Shown piece by piece: positions 1 through 13,060 of a stretch of DNA of 64,000 nucleotides. The stretch is from positions 45,651,506-45,715,505 of the forward strand of contig JACMZG010001870.1 of the NCBI GenBank assembly GCA_018340805.1, in the 5' to 3' direction. The notes below the pieces were generated by a model that worked only from the letters and a program-made list of their open reading frames with translations, made no database searches and was not told where the DNA came from. Origin of the DNA: Microvelia longipes (lineage: Eukaryota > Arthropoda > Insecta > Hemiptera > Veliidae). Within the stretch, counting starts at the first letter, position 1. The number at the start of each line of letters is the position of its first letter. A program made the translations under genes and the position numbers.

Positions 1-436
1 GTGGTAGGGATTTTTTTTCTCTTTTTTAGTAAGGGGTTGGCAGCGGCTTTTCTGATTGGTCAATCCCCAAAATCTTATGACCTTGGGGATTTTTAAACTA
101 AATGATAGACCGTAGTGAAAAGTTTTGAGGCCGTTAATTTAAACTGTTTTACACATTTGCCTGAATTTACGGTAGTTACATGATTAAAGCTCTACCACCT
201 GGGGACTAAGTTTTTATAGCTTGGTCAGGGTTTTATTCCTGTCTAGGAGACTATTTTTTTAATATCTATAGTGGCATAAGGTTATTTTACTAGCGTTCTG
301 CCACCACAAAAGGATTCATTAAAAGTCTCAAGACTTTTACCCAAATTCAAATGGTTACCCTTCCTCTTTCTAATATTTCTTTGTATTTAAAACTGATCTT
401 CATGCCTTATTCTACAAAGGTTACTTTCTGTTTCAG

Positions 437-576
437 CTCCGTGTACCTGTACTATACCTAGCATCTCTTTGCGAAAGGAGATCTTTATTAGATTTAACTG
501 AAGATGTCTTCTGTTTTGTTAAAGACAGATATTTTATTAATGAAAATTTACAAACATCATATAAAGACAATCCTGA
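437..576 (+). CDS. Acf1: Acf1 exon 1 of window (end of WAC domain)
   Basis: Reads [11 protein letters not shown] then [14 protein letters not shown], the C-terminal part of the WAC domain, which contributes to DNA binding in the family. The acceptor is TTTCAG at 431-436 and the donor GTAAGTT at 577; the exon ends in phase 2. The N-terminal WAC exon(s) and start codon are outside the window. Confidence 0.9.
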
Positions 577-3500
577 GTAAGTTATTGTTAGTTATTCATG
601 TTATTCCACATACTTGTAATTTTGCTTCCCTATCTCCTTAAAGGAGAGGAAGCATTACATGAAAAAAAACACTTTTTTCATTAAATATTAATGTTTCAGC
701 CCCTAACCCAAAAATAAATAAAAAATGGAGTCTGTGTGTATTTATGGTTGTGTCTATTTCTTTGAGACGAAGAATTGGTTAGATTTTGGGATTAATTCTT
801 GATACCGTCACTTTAAACTTTTTAAGAAATCTTAAATATATCAATAAATATTTGTTTGATATATTGTAGATAATGTTTTTAATTATGTTTTAAAGAATTC
901 TGATTAGAAAGAGGCCTCAACCACATCTGTGACTAGACATATGAATAGAAGTACACATATATAGTAATCACTCTTCAGCTTAAAATGCTGATCACAATAT
1001 CAATGGAGCTTGGCACAAAAATCAAGTCCTTTGAGATAAATAACTGATAAGATTCTGGGGTTAAGAAATGCGGCATATTACACTTTAAGTTTATAAAAAA
1101 ATCATAAAAGTAATATTTGTTTGATTAAAAGTGTTTCTGATGATGTTTTGTATAAGTTTTCTGAGTACAAAGAGACCTCAACCTCATCTGTGACTTGCAA
1201 AATTCTGTAAATTTTAATATAAATTTTAATTAGTTTTCTTCTAAACACTCTAGTTTAAATGGTAATATATGATCCTCTGGTTTTAAGTAAATTAGTAGGA
1301 AGCCTCGATCCATGTTTAGAAGCTTGTTTTATAATTAAATTACTGATAATTGATAATATTATCGATTTAGTTTTGATTTTACAGGTTATTTATGGAAGTC
1401 AATACTGTAATTTAAACCAACTAAGGACATATATAACCTCATTTTGATTTACGTTTGTCTTTTCAAATGTTGTTTTATCGTTTCAGGGCTAATTGTAAGG
1501 TTCTAGCTGTGATAGCTCCTTCTGAAGAAGAATTAAAAGGCTGCTCTAAGAATGATCAGGATAAGTAAGTTTTACCCATTTCTTGATTAGTTATTCATGA
1601 GGATTGCCGAGAAGAAGGTTTTTCCCTACAGCGGTTATTGTGGTAGAGATTTTTTTTTCTCTTTTTAAGTGAGAGGTTGGCAGTGGCTTCTCTGATTGGT
1701 CAATCCCCAATATACTTATGACCTTGGGGATTTTTAAACTAAACGATAGACTGTAGTTCAATTTTTATTGAATAACTTGTGTACGTTTTTAATAAATTGG
1801 AAAATGGTCCAATTGAGTTTAAATCTGGTACATTCTGTATATTATTACCTAATAAATAAGTACACTAAGTTTAGTTTCAATACAAGTATAACCATGATTT
1901 TTGTTGAATCATACAAATTTAGGAGCATTGAGTGTGGTCAGTGCTGTATGGGTCACTGCTTAGAATGATACTGATGCATTTACTATCTGAAGACGAGTGA
2001 AGCATATATGCTTCACTCGTCTTCAGATAGAAAACGATAAATTTGGCAAACTGAATTTTTGAGGATGAGCGTAGCGAATCCGATGTAATGAAAAAAAGTT
2101 CCAAGATACCCCGTACACGATTTTTTATAATAACTTCCTAATAATAATAATAATAATGCCCGTTTAGAGCTTTGCGGCTCATCAGGGATAACCCCTGCGG
2201 GAACCACCTCGGGTGGTAGTAGCAACCGTTACGCTCAAAGTAAATTCTAAAGTTGACGATAATTTCTATAAACTGAGAGCGTAACCTGGGATGCGAACCC
2301 CAGACCTCCGTGGGTGTCAAAGGTCAGTGTAAAGACAACGCTTTAATGACCTCGGCCACAGAGCCGGCATAACTTCCTAATGTCTCTGAATTAATGTGCC
2401 TGACATTATCAAAACTCTTTGATACTTTTCTTTTAAATTTTGTTAACAAGAGAATGTCTGTTAATTTTAAATTTACTATGTACTAACAATAAGAAAATAA
2501 CAAAAAAAACTTTAAAAATCTTTGATTTTTTAGCATTGTGTGGTGGTTTTAGCATTGTTTTTTTTTAAAGACATATTTTATGTCATTAATCTGTTTATTT
2601 AAAAATTTGTAAAACTTAAAAAATATTGCAGAATATAGATTTGATTTTAATAATTCACAATGTGATACTATTTTGTGTAATTGTTATTTATTATTGTTTA
2701 TTATGAACTATTTAATAAACATGTGCTTTTCTACTTGCTTGCTTGTTTGTAATAATTATCGAATAATTGAAATATCAAACCGCTATTTCGATTATCCAGT
2801 TTTCTAATATTACCCATCCCTAAAAACAATAGTATCTAAAGCTAATATAGATTTAGAGGTTTTTGTCGTTTTTTTTTCTCTACTTCTGTGATCTGTTTCA
2901 GAAACGGTGATCGCCAGTACTGGCCGCCAGGGAACAAATACAAGTACAAAGTAGAAATGGAGGAAGGAGGAGAGATTTTAACCTTGTCTGCAGATGAAGT
3001 GTTTAGGAAAAAGAATATTTATAATAAAGATAAAAATAGACTTTATATCAAGCAATTTGTACATCTGTCTAATAATGCTTGGAAATTAAAGGTTATTATT
3101 TAATTTTCTTCCATAAATGTTTACTTTTAATCATTGATATTATAGGTATATTTAATCAAGAAGAGTAAAGTATTATTTCGATACTGCTGGTTTATCTATG
3201 ATTTTTTTCTGATCACTTTTGTTAAGGAGCATCGACTGTGGTCTGTAGGCTGATGGTTTACCTCTGGGATTGAAACTGCCCTTTCTTGTCATTTGTATGA
3301 TATTTTACCGGTAAAAATATGCAAGATCAATGTTGCCACAGATGATTTCAAAAAAAAAAATAATGTTCATTCTCTGAAGTTGAGCTCAGGTGGACCGAAG
3401 TTATTACTCCTTAGAAATTGGATGAACTTTCCATTTTAAGTCCGCCTTTAAGTGTCATTGATTCTAGCAATAATACATCATTATTTCTTTATCGAAAAAT

Positions 3501-6500
3501 TGGCATGTTACTTTTATTATTGTTGTGAATACCAGCAGCTTTTACGTTAATTTCTGAATGTAACATTCAATTGAAGATAAAAAGTTTTTAATTATTTTTC
3601 CAGGATACATTTAATGAAAAATATGGAATCTCTGAAGTTAAATTTAGTGATATTTTTGTCGGTGAACCGCCTACCCTTTCACCAGCGAAATCTAACTCTG
3701 CCAAAAAGACCAACGCTAAAAACGGCAAGCAACAAACACTTAGCAAATATTTCAAACCCATCCAGAGAAGAGGTTAACACTAACTCGCCCAAGAAAAACA
3801 GCCCTAAGAAAGAAGGATCTGGCAGTAATAGTAAACTAACCTCAAGCCAGAAGAAAAAGAAATTAACAAAGGAACAAATTAAAGCCGCTAAAGAGTAAGA
3901 TATATTTTATTTTATAATTGATCTAGTAGTTTATATGAGGTTCAAAGTTCATAGCAGTGCCATTATTACTGATGAGAAATTGATCATCGAAGGGTATAGC
4001 GATATACTATTTACAAAGATTTCTTATTTGTAAAGATTTACCTTTAATTTTTTTCTCAAAGTGATTTATTTTAATTAATTTTTGGGTGTTTAAACTCACT
4101 AAAGTCACTTTTTCATTGGAAAAAAGCTTTTAAATGGGTTGTCACGAGTTTTTAAATAAACTGATAAGAAGGTGAATATCACAATACAGTGTTTTATTTT
4201 ATTTTTGAATAATTTTAGTTTGCACAGACTCATAAAATTGATCTTTTGTTGCATTAAATTGTTTAAATTAGTTGTAACAAGTATTTAGAGGATAATTATA
4301 TATTTATTATATATCTTAGATTTTAGATGATAAGATGATATTTTCCTACCTTTGTGTTTTAGGTTATTTAGTTTTTTTAGTGCATTTATGTTATCAGTGT
4401 TACTTTATGAACTAGAGTAACATAATATTATGTTAGTTTAGTTTATAAAGCTAAAGTAACATAATATTATGTTACTTATAAACTAAAGTAACATAATATT
4501 ATGTTACTTTATGAACTAAAGTAACATAATATGTTACCTTTATAACTAAAGTAACATAATATTGTAACTTTATGAACTAAGTACATTATATGTTACTTTA
4601 TGAACTAAAGTAACATACTATGTTACTTTATAACAAACTAACATAATATATGTTACTTTATAACTAAGTAACATGATATTATGTTATGTAAATAAATATA
4701 AATACTTAGATTTTAGATGATAAAATCAAAAAAAATATATAAATACTTAGATATCTTAGATTTTAGATGATAAGATGATATTTTCTACCTTTGTTTTTTA
4801 TGTTATTTAGTTTTTTTAGTGCATTTATGTTATCAAGTGTTACTTTATAAACCATTATTAGTAACATAATACTATGTTACTTTATAAACTAAAGTAACAT
4901 AATATATGTTACTTTATAACAGAACTACTTTTAAAGTAACATAATATATGTTATTTATAAACTAAACTAACAACTAACTATGTTACTATGAACTAAGTAA
5001 CATACTATGTAGTAACACAATATTATATTATGTAAATAAATATATAAATACTTATTTACATGGCAAGGGCAGGAAGAAAGTTTTCCTTATTACAGGTAAA
5101 GTTTTCTCTGTTAGAGAAAACTTTTTTTAGATCCCAAGGATGTCAAGCTGAGATATTTAATTAGTTAGCTCCTGAGGCTTACCGAGGGAGTTAACTGCAG
5201 TTTTGACAACTGAGGCAAAGCCGAGGGACTAAAATAAACTGAGAGTTTAAGTATTTCCTCCATGTTATGTATTAAATTTTACCAATGACTTAAATTTAAA
5301 TCGAACCACTATTCATTAATATAGTACAAGCGTAATCAATTGAAGATTTTATTGAAATTGAGTGCAAAATAGTAAATGATGCAGGTTTTTTGTCAAAAAA
5401 AAGTATTGTATATATTTTGATACAGAAGAAAAATTTAGATAGTATTGAGAGTAATGAGATTAGTAAATAGACAGAAGTATCGCACCAGCTCTCCTTTGTT
5501 TTCCTACCTAACCAATGTAAATAACAATCTGACTTATGTCTGCCTATGTGTGACTAGTTTTTGCAACCTAACCCTGTAAATACATTTTACATCTCCAGAG
5601 ATGTAAAATGTATTTAAGAATTAAGTTTAATGGACTGTGAGAAATCTTAATTAGAAAAAATAATAATGAAAACAGCAGTCCGAGTTTTGTTAGTTTATTT
5701 ATTTCGCATAAGCGATGCTTGACATCCTCAGTGAATCTAATAACAAGTAAACAAAACCATTAATTTTTTGTAATTGGTTTATGGTTTTGTTTGCTTGTTA
5801 TTAGATTCACTGAGGATGCCAAGCATCGCTTGTGCGAAAGCTTTGATGAAATAAATTGAACTAACAAAACTCGGACTGCTGTCTTCATTATTATTTTTCT
5901 TAATGTAAAATGTATTTACAGATGAGAACCTTATTTACGACTCAAGTCGTAGGTGAATGAATTAACTCTGTTCACACTTATCAAATGTTTCCTTTGCTTT
6001 GTTTTATTTCCCAAGTTAAATTAACTAATTAAATATTTAATTATTTCTTTAGAGCTTCAAAGGTAGACGAAGCAGAAGCCAAACTAAAAGCTAAGCTAGA
6101 GAAACGGGAGGAGAAACTGAAACAAGCAAAATTCATCAAGGAATGGAATAGAAAACGGGAGGACTTGGAGTGTGAAGACCTGCGGGAGCTACCAACTCCT
6201 CTACCTATATGCTCTCGGATACCTAACGAGTACTTTGGGGACGTTGTCATGGTAATGGAATTCCTGCACACTTTCTCCAAGCTGTTGCCTGTGAAAGATT
6301 TCTTTCCTCTTGGTGTAACTCTGGATATCATGGAGAGGGCACTGGTTGATGATGAAATTGCTGGTAAGTTTTATTGCAGAGTATTATATTAATATAATAC
6401 ATAATATATTATTATATATATATATTATATAATAATATTAATATTATATAATATATATAATATTAATATATTATTTTATATATTAATAATATTAATATTA

Positions 6501-9500
6501 TATAATATAATAATATTAATATATTTTAAGTCAAGGAAAATTAATATTATAAGATGTTTTGTCGTCTTGTTGGGATTAATGTAAAAATAAAATTTGGGTA
6601 TGGGGTACCTCAGAACTTTTCCTCATTATATCGGATTCGCTACGCTCATCCTCAGAATATACAATTCGGCAATTTATACTGCAGCATGTCTTTGGACTCG
6701 CTTCACTCGTCTCAGATAGTAAATGCTTCCGTTTCATTCTCAGCAGTCACGCATACAGCACTGACCACGCTCAATGCTGCTTAACTTTAAGATCCAACAA
6801 AAATCATTGATATACTTGTATTGAAACCTAACTTATACACTTGTACTAAATTTCAACTCATTAGAATCATTTTCTGGTTTTTTACAATTACAAAAAACGT
6901 ACACAAGTCATTCTATACAAATGTAACTAATACTGATAGTGAGATTAAACTTGTCACATGTTTTATTCTTATATATAGCTACGTACGTGCTAAATCTCAA
7001 ATCGATTTCATAGTTATCTGCTTTTTATAATTTTCACTGAGTCATTACTGCGGGTTAATGACATCATAAAAAGATTATTTTTCAAATAGCACAACTACAG
7101 CAGTAGACTGATTTTTGTATGAAGTTTCAACTCTCTTGCATTAATACACTGGGCGCTACGATGATAACAAACACACACATACAGACAGAAAAACCCACTC
7201 AGGAGGGCTCTAAAGCACCTGAAACGGACAATTCCGGTTTCAGTTTTTTTTTTTTGCAAACACAATACTTTTCCTATTGCCTACGGTATAAATAATGAAG
7301 TAAAAAACTAGGAGTTACATTTGTAACTCCTAACATGTGGAGTTACTGTGTGAGTCTGTAATCAATGACTCACATATACGAGGTGTGTTCAAAAAGTATT
7401 GCGAATTTTGTGTTTTTTCAAAAAGTATTTATTTATTCCCCTTTTTATCCCCTTTAAAGTAATCCCCATGAGATATTATACACTTGTGCCAACGGTTTTT
7501 CCAATCTTCGAAGCACTTCAAAAAATCTTTTTTTTATCTTGTTCAGCTCCTCCTTCGATGCCGTCTTTATCTCGTCAAGCGTAGCATAACGTCGTCCTTT
7601 CATGGGCCTCTTCAGTTTAGGGAAAGAAAAAGTCACAGGGGGCCAGATCTGGGGAATACGGTGGCTGCGGAATCATTAGTGTGTTGTTTTTGGCCAAAAA
7701 GTCGCGCACAAGCAACGATGTGTGAGCAGGGGCGTTATCGTGGTGCAAAAGCCAATTTTGTTCTTCCACCAATCTGGGCGTTTCTGGCGAATTGCTTCGC
7801 GCAAATTGTGCATAACTTGCAGGTAGTATTCCTTATTGACCGTTCTACTCTGTGGCAAGAACCCATGATGCACCACGCCCCTGCAATCGAAGAAAACTGT
7901 CAGCATACTTTCTCATTCGACCGAACTTGGCATGCTTTTTTCGGTCTTGGTTCGTGCGGCAGCTTCCATTGAGATGATTCAGCTTTGGTTTCCACGTCAT
8001 AACCATAAACCCACGATTTGTCACCAGTTATGAAACTGGTAACTGTCAGCATACTTTCTCATTCGACTGAACTTGGCGCGCTTTTTCGGTCTTGGTTCGT
8101 GCGGCAGCTTCCATTGAGATGATTGAGCTTTGGTTTCCACGTCATAACCATAAACCCACGATTCGTCACCAGTTATGACCCTCTGGAGCAAATTTGGGTC
8201 GTCAACATTCGGAATGCATCCGCGCACTTAATTTCGTTTTTCACACAAAATTTGATACACGTTCTTTGATCCATTTTTTGAATAGGTAAAATCGAAGACG
8301 ATCCAAAACACGTGCAAGCAAAGCAGCTGTCAACAATTAAGTGAACATTCAAATGGCCGAGGTTGTCGGCATAAGTGAGAGACATGAGTACTAACATAAC
8401 GCCACAAAAAATTGAAATTCGAATATACGTAACCCGCGAAAATTCAATCACACAGTAAATACAGGCTGACAATTTTGTAAAAACCACTCAGGAGGTCTTA
8501 AAAACACCTGAAATGGATCCTTCAGGTCGAATTTCTGTTTTTTATTTTCATTGCAAACACAATACTTTTCCATTATACCTTAAGCATAAATATGGAGAAG
8601 TAAAACTAATACACAAGGGACTTGTTTTGATCTGATCGAAGACCCAAGAAATTGTCAATTCACTGATCTGAAGCTGTGAAGTGGGTGAGGTCTAAAGCCT
8701 CTGTTTATGATTACGGTTGTTTCTAATGGAGTTTTCTGTGTTTAGGTCCACTAGCTGACTTAATACAGCTGTTACTGGTATCTGTTATGGACCTAGTTGA
8801 ACAGGAGAATGAAGAAGTCAATGATACAGATGTTAAAATAACTGGTAAGACTAATTATTTTTTTTTTTTTGCTGACTAACTGAAGTTTACTCTCAATGTT
8901 AGAATGATAAAAATTGAACAATTTTTATTATTCTATCATTGGGAGTAAACTAACACACTGTTTTTCTTTTGGGAAAGAAAAACATTTTTCTTTCAGAGGT
9001 ACTAGTGCCTATAAAACATTGGCAATTTTTTTATTAGGAGAACTTAAAAAGTATTTTCATTATAGTGGGAGTATTTTCTTACTCCCATGGGGTAGGACAT
9101 TATTTACATCCTAGGGGTGCTAAGGATTGCGGGGAATGGTTATTGGGAAATAGGGACACGGGAATAATTACCCGGACAACGGTAAAACTGATATGAATCA
9201 AGCTTTGATAAGCAAGACAAAAGATATTATTATCTGGTCACTGTCACCTCCGAAAACATCTCCATACCATTGGTATCTTTAAAGATAACTCAGTGTGTAG
9301 GCTTTGTGAATCGGAAACCGAAACTGCCTCTCACATACTTCTGAGATGTGAAGCCCTAGCCTTTCAAAGGTTCTCCAACTTAGGTAGCAGCACTCTCACT
9401 AAGTTTGACTCTACCTATGAATCACTGGTCAAAAAGATCCTAGACCTAGTCCGGGGAAAAGGATTATTCTGACCTGAACCAATTAAGGGGATTGTACAAT

Positions 9501-12500
9501 AGACTTCCAGTCGCAGTGCAAATGGGGTCTATCCTCGACTCCAACCCCAATATTTAATAATAAAGACAAAAGATAACTTATACATGGTAAATACAAAATA
9601 TAAAAATTACTTTAAATTAGAAAAAATACGAGAATAGTAAAATAGTGAAATATAATATCTGTAATGTACTATATGAGTAGAGTATGACTGTTTTCCGGGA
9701 AGGATCGGCTAAAATAAAAGGGGTCCTGGTATTGCTGGACAAACATCACTGAAGCTAGAGGACTGTCAACACTGTGTATACTGTATGACCTGAGCCCCTT
9801 CCAGATTCAGAGGCGAAAGTCAAGAGAATTGAAAAGGGAAAAATTAAGTAAACAATGGTAAAGAGGATAAGATATATATGAAAAGAACCCAAACCTTATC
9901 AAATAAAAAGGAAAAATAAACTAACCAAAAACTAAGGCTTGTAAGAATGATTATAAGCAAATTTTTAGCTACCGAGAGTTTTCCATTAGCTTTCCTATCG
10001 CTTGCTTATGATATTTCTTTCTTATTTTAAATATTGTAATTATTTTGTTGCAGCTCCGATGGTTCTCGAAAAGGGAGTGGCAGACACTCAGGCGATACTT
10101 CGTCAAGCGACCAAAGCCATCGTGTGGGCTAAGCATGCTCATGCTGGTCAACAAATCGCTAATCTAACTCTAGATTCATCCACTCTTACTGAAATACTCA
10201 GACTACATCTACTCATATCTGGCTGTAAGCCCAGCGATAAAGTTAATAAGTGGAGGTACTATTGAACTTCTTTTTAACTTGAATCCATACCCTAACTCAA
10301 TAAATAAATAGCTTTATTTCCATACTATACAAAATGTACATAGAATCGTCTTAATAATTTAATAACTAATAAATCTAGTAAGTAACAATAAAACACATAA
10401 ATGAAAGCATGTCATAGAGCTAATTAATAAAATTATTGAATTTAATTAATTAATAAAAAAATCCTACTTTTATATTTTGTCAGCACATCTGGCATAAAAC
10501 TCTTGAATACTATAGATAGTTTCTTCTAAAAGAAATTCTTTTAGAGTTTTTAAAAATATGTTTGGCTCATGCTTAAGTTCTTTTATTGGCTGAGGTAGAG
10601 CATTATAGATTTTAAGCATAGAGTACTGAGGAGAGTTCTCATAGTACTCATGATTATGCTTAGTCAGCCTGTAGGTATCTCCTCTAGTTTGATCAGTATG
10701 ACTAAATTTATCCCCTTCAAACTGGTCTATATTGCTTACAAAATATTTACACAATTCAAGTAAATGTAAAGAAGTTAGTGTCAGAATTTTGTATTTTTTA
10801 AAGTCTGCTCTGACTGATTTATTGAGCTTATAACCAAGAATAATTCTAAGTAATCTCTTTTGAGTAATAAATATTGACTCACTCAAGGGAGAGTGGTACC
10901 AAAAAATTATCCCATAAGACAGTCTAGATTGGAAGTTTGCAAAATAAACGGGTTTTAACTGGTTTATGTCTAGGGTAAGTCTGAGTCTATAAATCAAAGC
11001 TGAAACGGATTTAAGTTTATTCTGTAAGTATTTGCAGTGGTCCTTAAAGTTTAAGAAGCTATCTATGTACACACTTAAAAGTTTAGTAGCTTTTTGTAGC
11101 CAATACATCGAGTGGCTTGAAACATCTTTTTGGGGCTCTGTATAACCTTATTGAAACCTCCTCTAAGAGTAGGTTAAGGTTATAGCAATCTATCGTTAAG
11201 TTTTCCCACATTATTTGTGTTTTTCTTTTCTATAATGAATATTCTGTTATATAAGTTATTGTATTTCTGTTCTGTTTATTTGATTATATTAATAGTGGAT
11301 GGTGTTCGAGTTACTTTTTCGATGTTTCAAAATTCAACCAATAGGGCCCTACTAGTAATAATATCTCTGTTCTTAAATTGATGTACTTAAAAAGTGATAA
11401 ACAATTAATTGAAGACTGCAGTCCTAAAAAAGCTTATATTTAAAACATTTACAAACTAAACGTTTGGCAGAATAAAACTCTGCATCAGTAGTAGAATAAT
11501 CTAACTATTCCAACACCATAATAAAAATAATGCCCGTTTAGAGCCTTGCGGCTCATCAGGGATAACCCAGGCGGGAACCACCTCGGGTGGTAGTAGCAAC
11601 CGTTACGTTCAAAGTGTTTTCTAAAGCTGGCGATAATTTATCTAAACAAAAATCTTCTATAAACTGAGAGCGTAACCTGGGATGCGAACCCCAGACCTCC
11701 GTGGGTGTCAAAGGTCAGTGTAAAGACTGACGCCTTAAAGACCTCGGCCACGGAGGCGGTTATTCCAACACCAAATTAACAAATTGTTAATAACCATACA
11801 TACCAAATATTTAAATTATGCATACCAAACTCAAACTTTTGGACTTAAACTATATAATCACTTACCTGACCATAATTAGCTTAGATAAGAGGCCCTTCAT
11901 AAATAAAATTAAAAGAATTCTGTTAGACAACCCTCTGTACTCGGTGGAAGAATTATTTTCAATTATTTTTTAATTATATTTGTTGTAAAATCATTGTTTC
12001 AACTGTATATTTGATTGCATTGACTGTTTGCAATTGTACAAAAATGCGTACATTTTTCAGAGTAATAAGATTTTTTAATAAATTTTTTTCTTTCGCTTAC
12101 ATTTTTGTTTTTATTTACATGTTATGCAAATAAAGGTTTTTTTTATTTTTTTTTTCAAACATTTCAAAAGAAACAATGTGTAAAATGATACCACACCATA
12201 ATAAGCAGATTAAAAAAATCTAGTACGAGGTACCTCAGAACTTTTCCTCATCACATCGGATTCGCTACTTCAGGCTCGCTTCGCTTGTCCTCAGAATATG
12301 CAATTCGCCAAATTTAAACTCAAACATGTTTTCGGACATGTTGGAGTAAATTGAAAGGCTTTTCAATTTCACACTGCTGGCATAGCAGTGTGAACATGTT
12401 TTATAGCTCTTTGCTGTTTTATGAGATATATAATTCAGTGGTGTTTGTGGAGATAAGTCATAACAGATTTTAGCAGTTGTAATAATTACATTATTTTTAT

Positions 12501-12969
12501 CTTCATAGATCCAGAAAGTTAATAATAATGCATGTTAGGAAACATACAATTTTAGACTTAAGTCAGTCAGGTGAGGAAAAGTCCCAAAATTCCCTGCACA
12601 TGATTTGACTTTATTATTTTTATTTATTATTATATAATTTATTATTTATTTTCATTATTTTACATTTTATTCACTTCTTGATCAAGCTACGTCTCTAATA
12701 ATAGTTTGTTAAATATCTGGTAATTTTTTTTCAGGTACAACGCTAGAGGAGGTTACTGTACTTACGATGATCCAGCTGTTCAACTCAAATTAACAGATCC
12801 TCATATTATACCCCAATTAGGACGTATTAGTGTCTGCGAATTACCTATAGGTGTGTGTTTGTAACATCTCTTAAGTAAGACATGTATCGTTTTGGTTTAG
12901 CAAAATTCCTTTGGAAAAATTCTCTAATAAGCCCTAAAATGCAACAATACAAATTCGTTTCAGAGGACC

Positions 12970-13060
<91 letters not shown>

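Noticed and set aside
7484..7972. Plus-strand 162-aa ORF
   Set aside because: Antisense to mariner transposase fragments that read in the minus direction.
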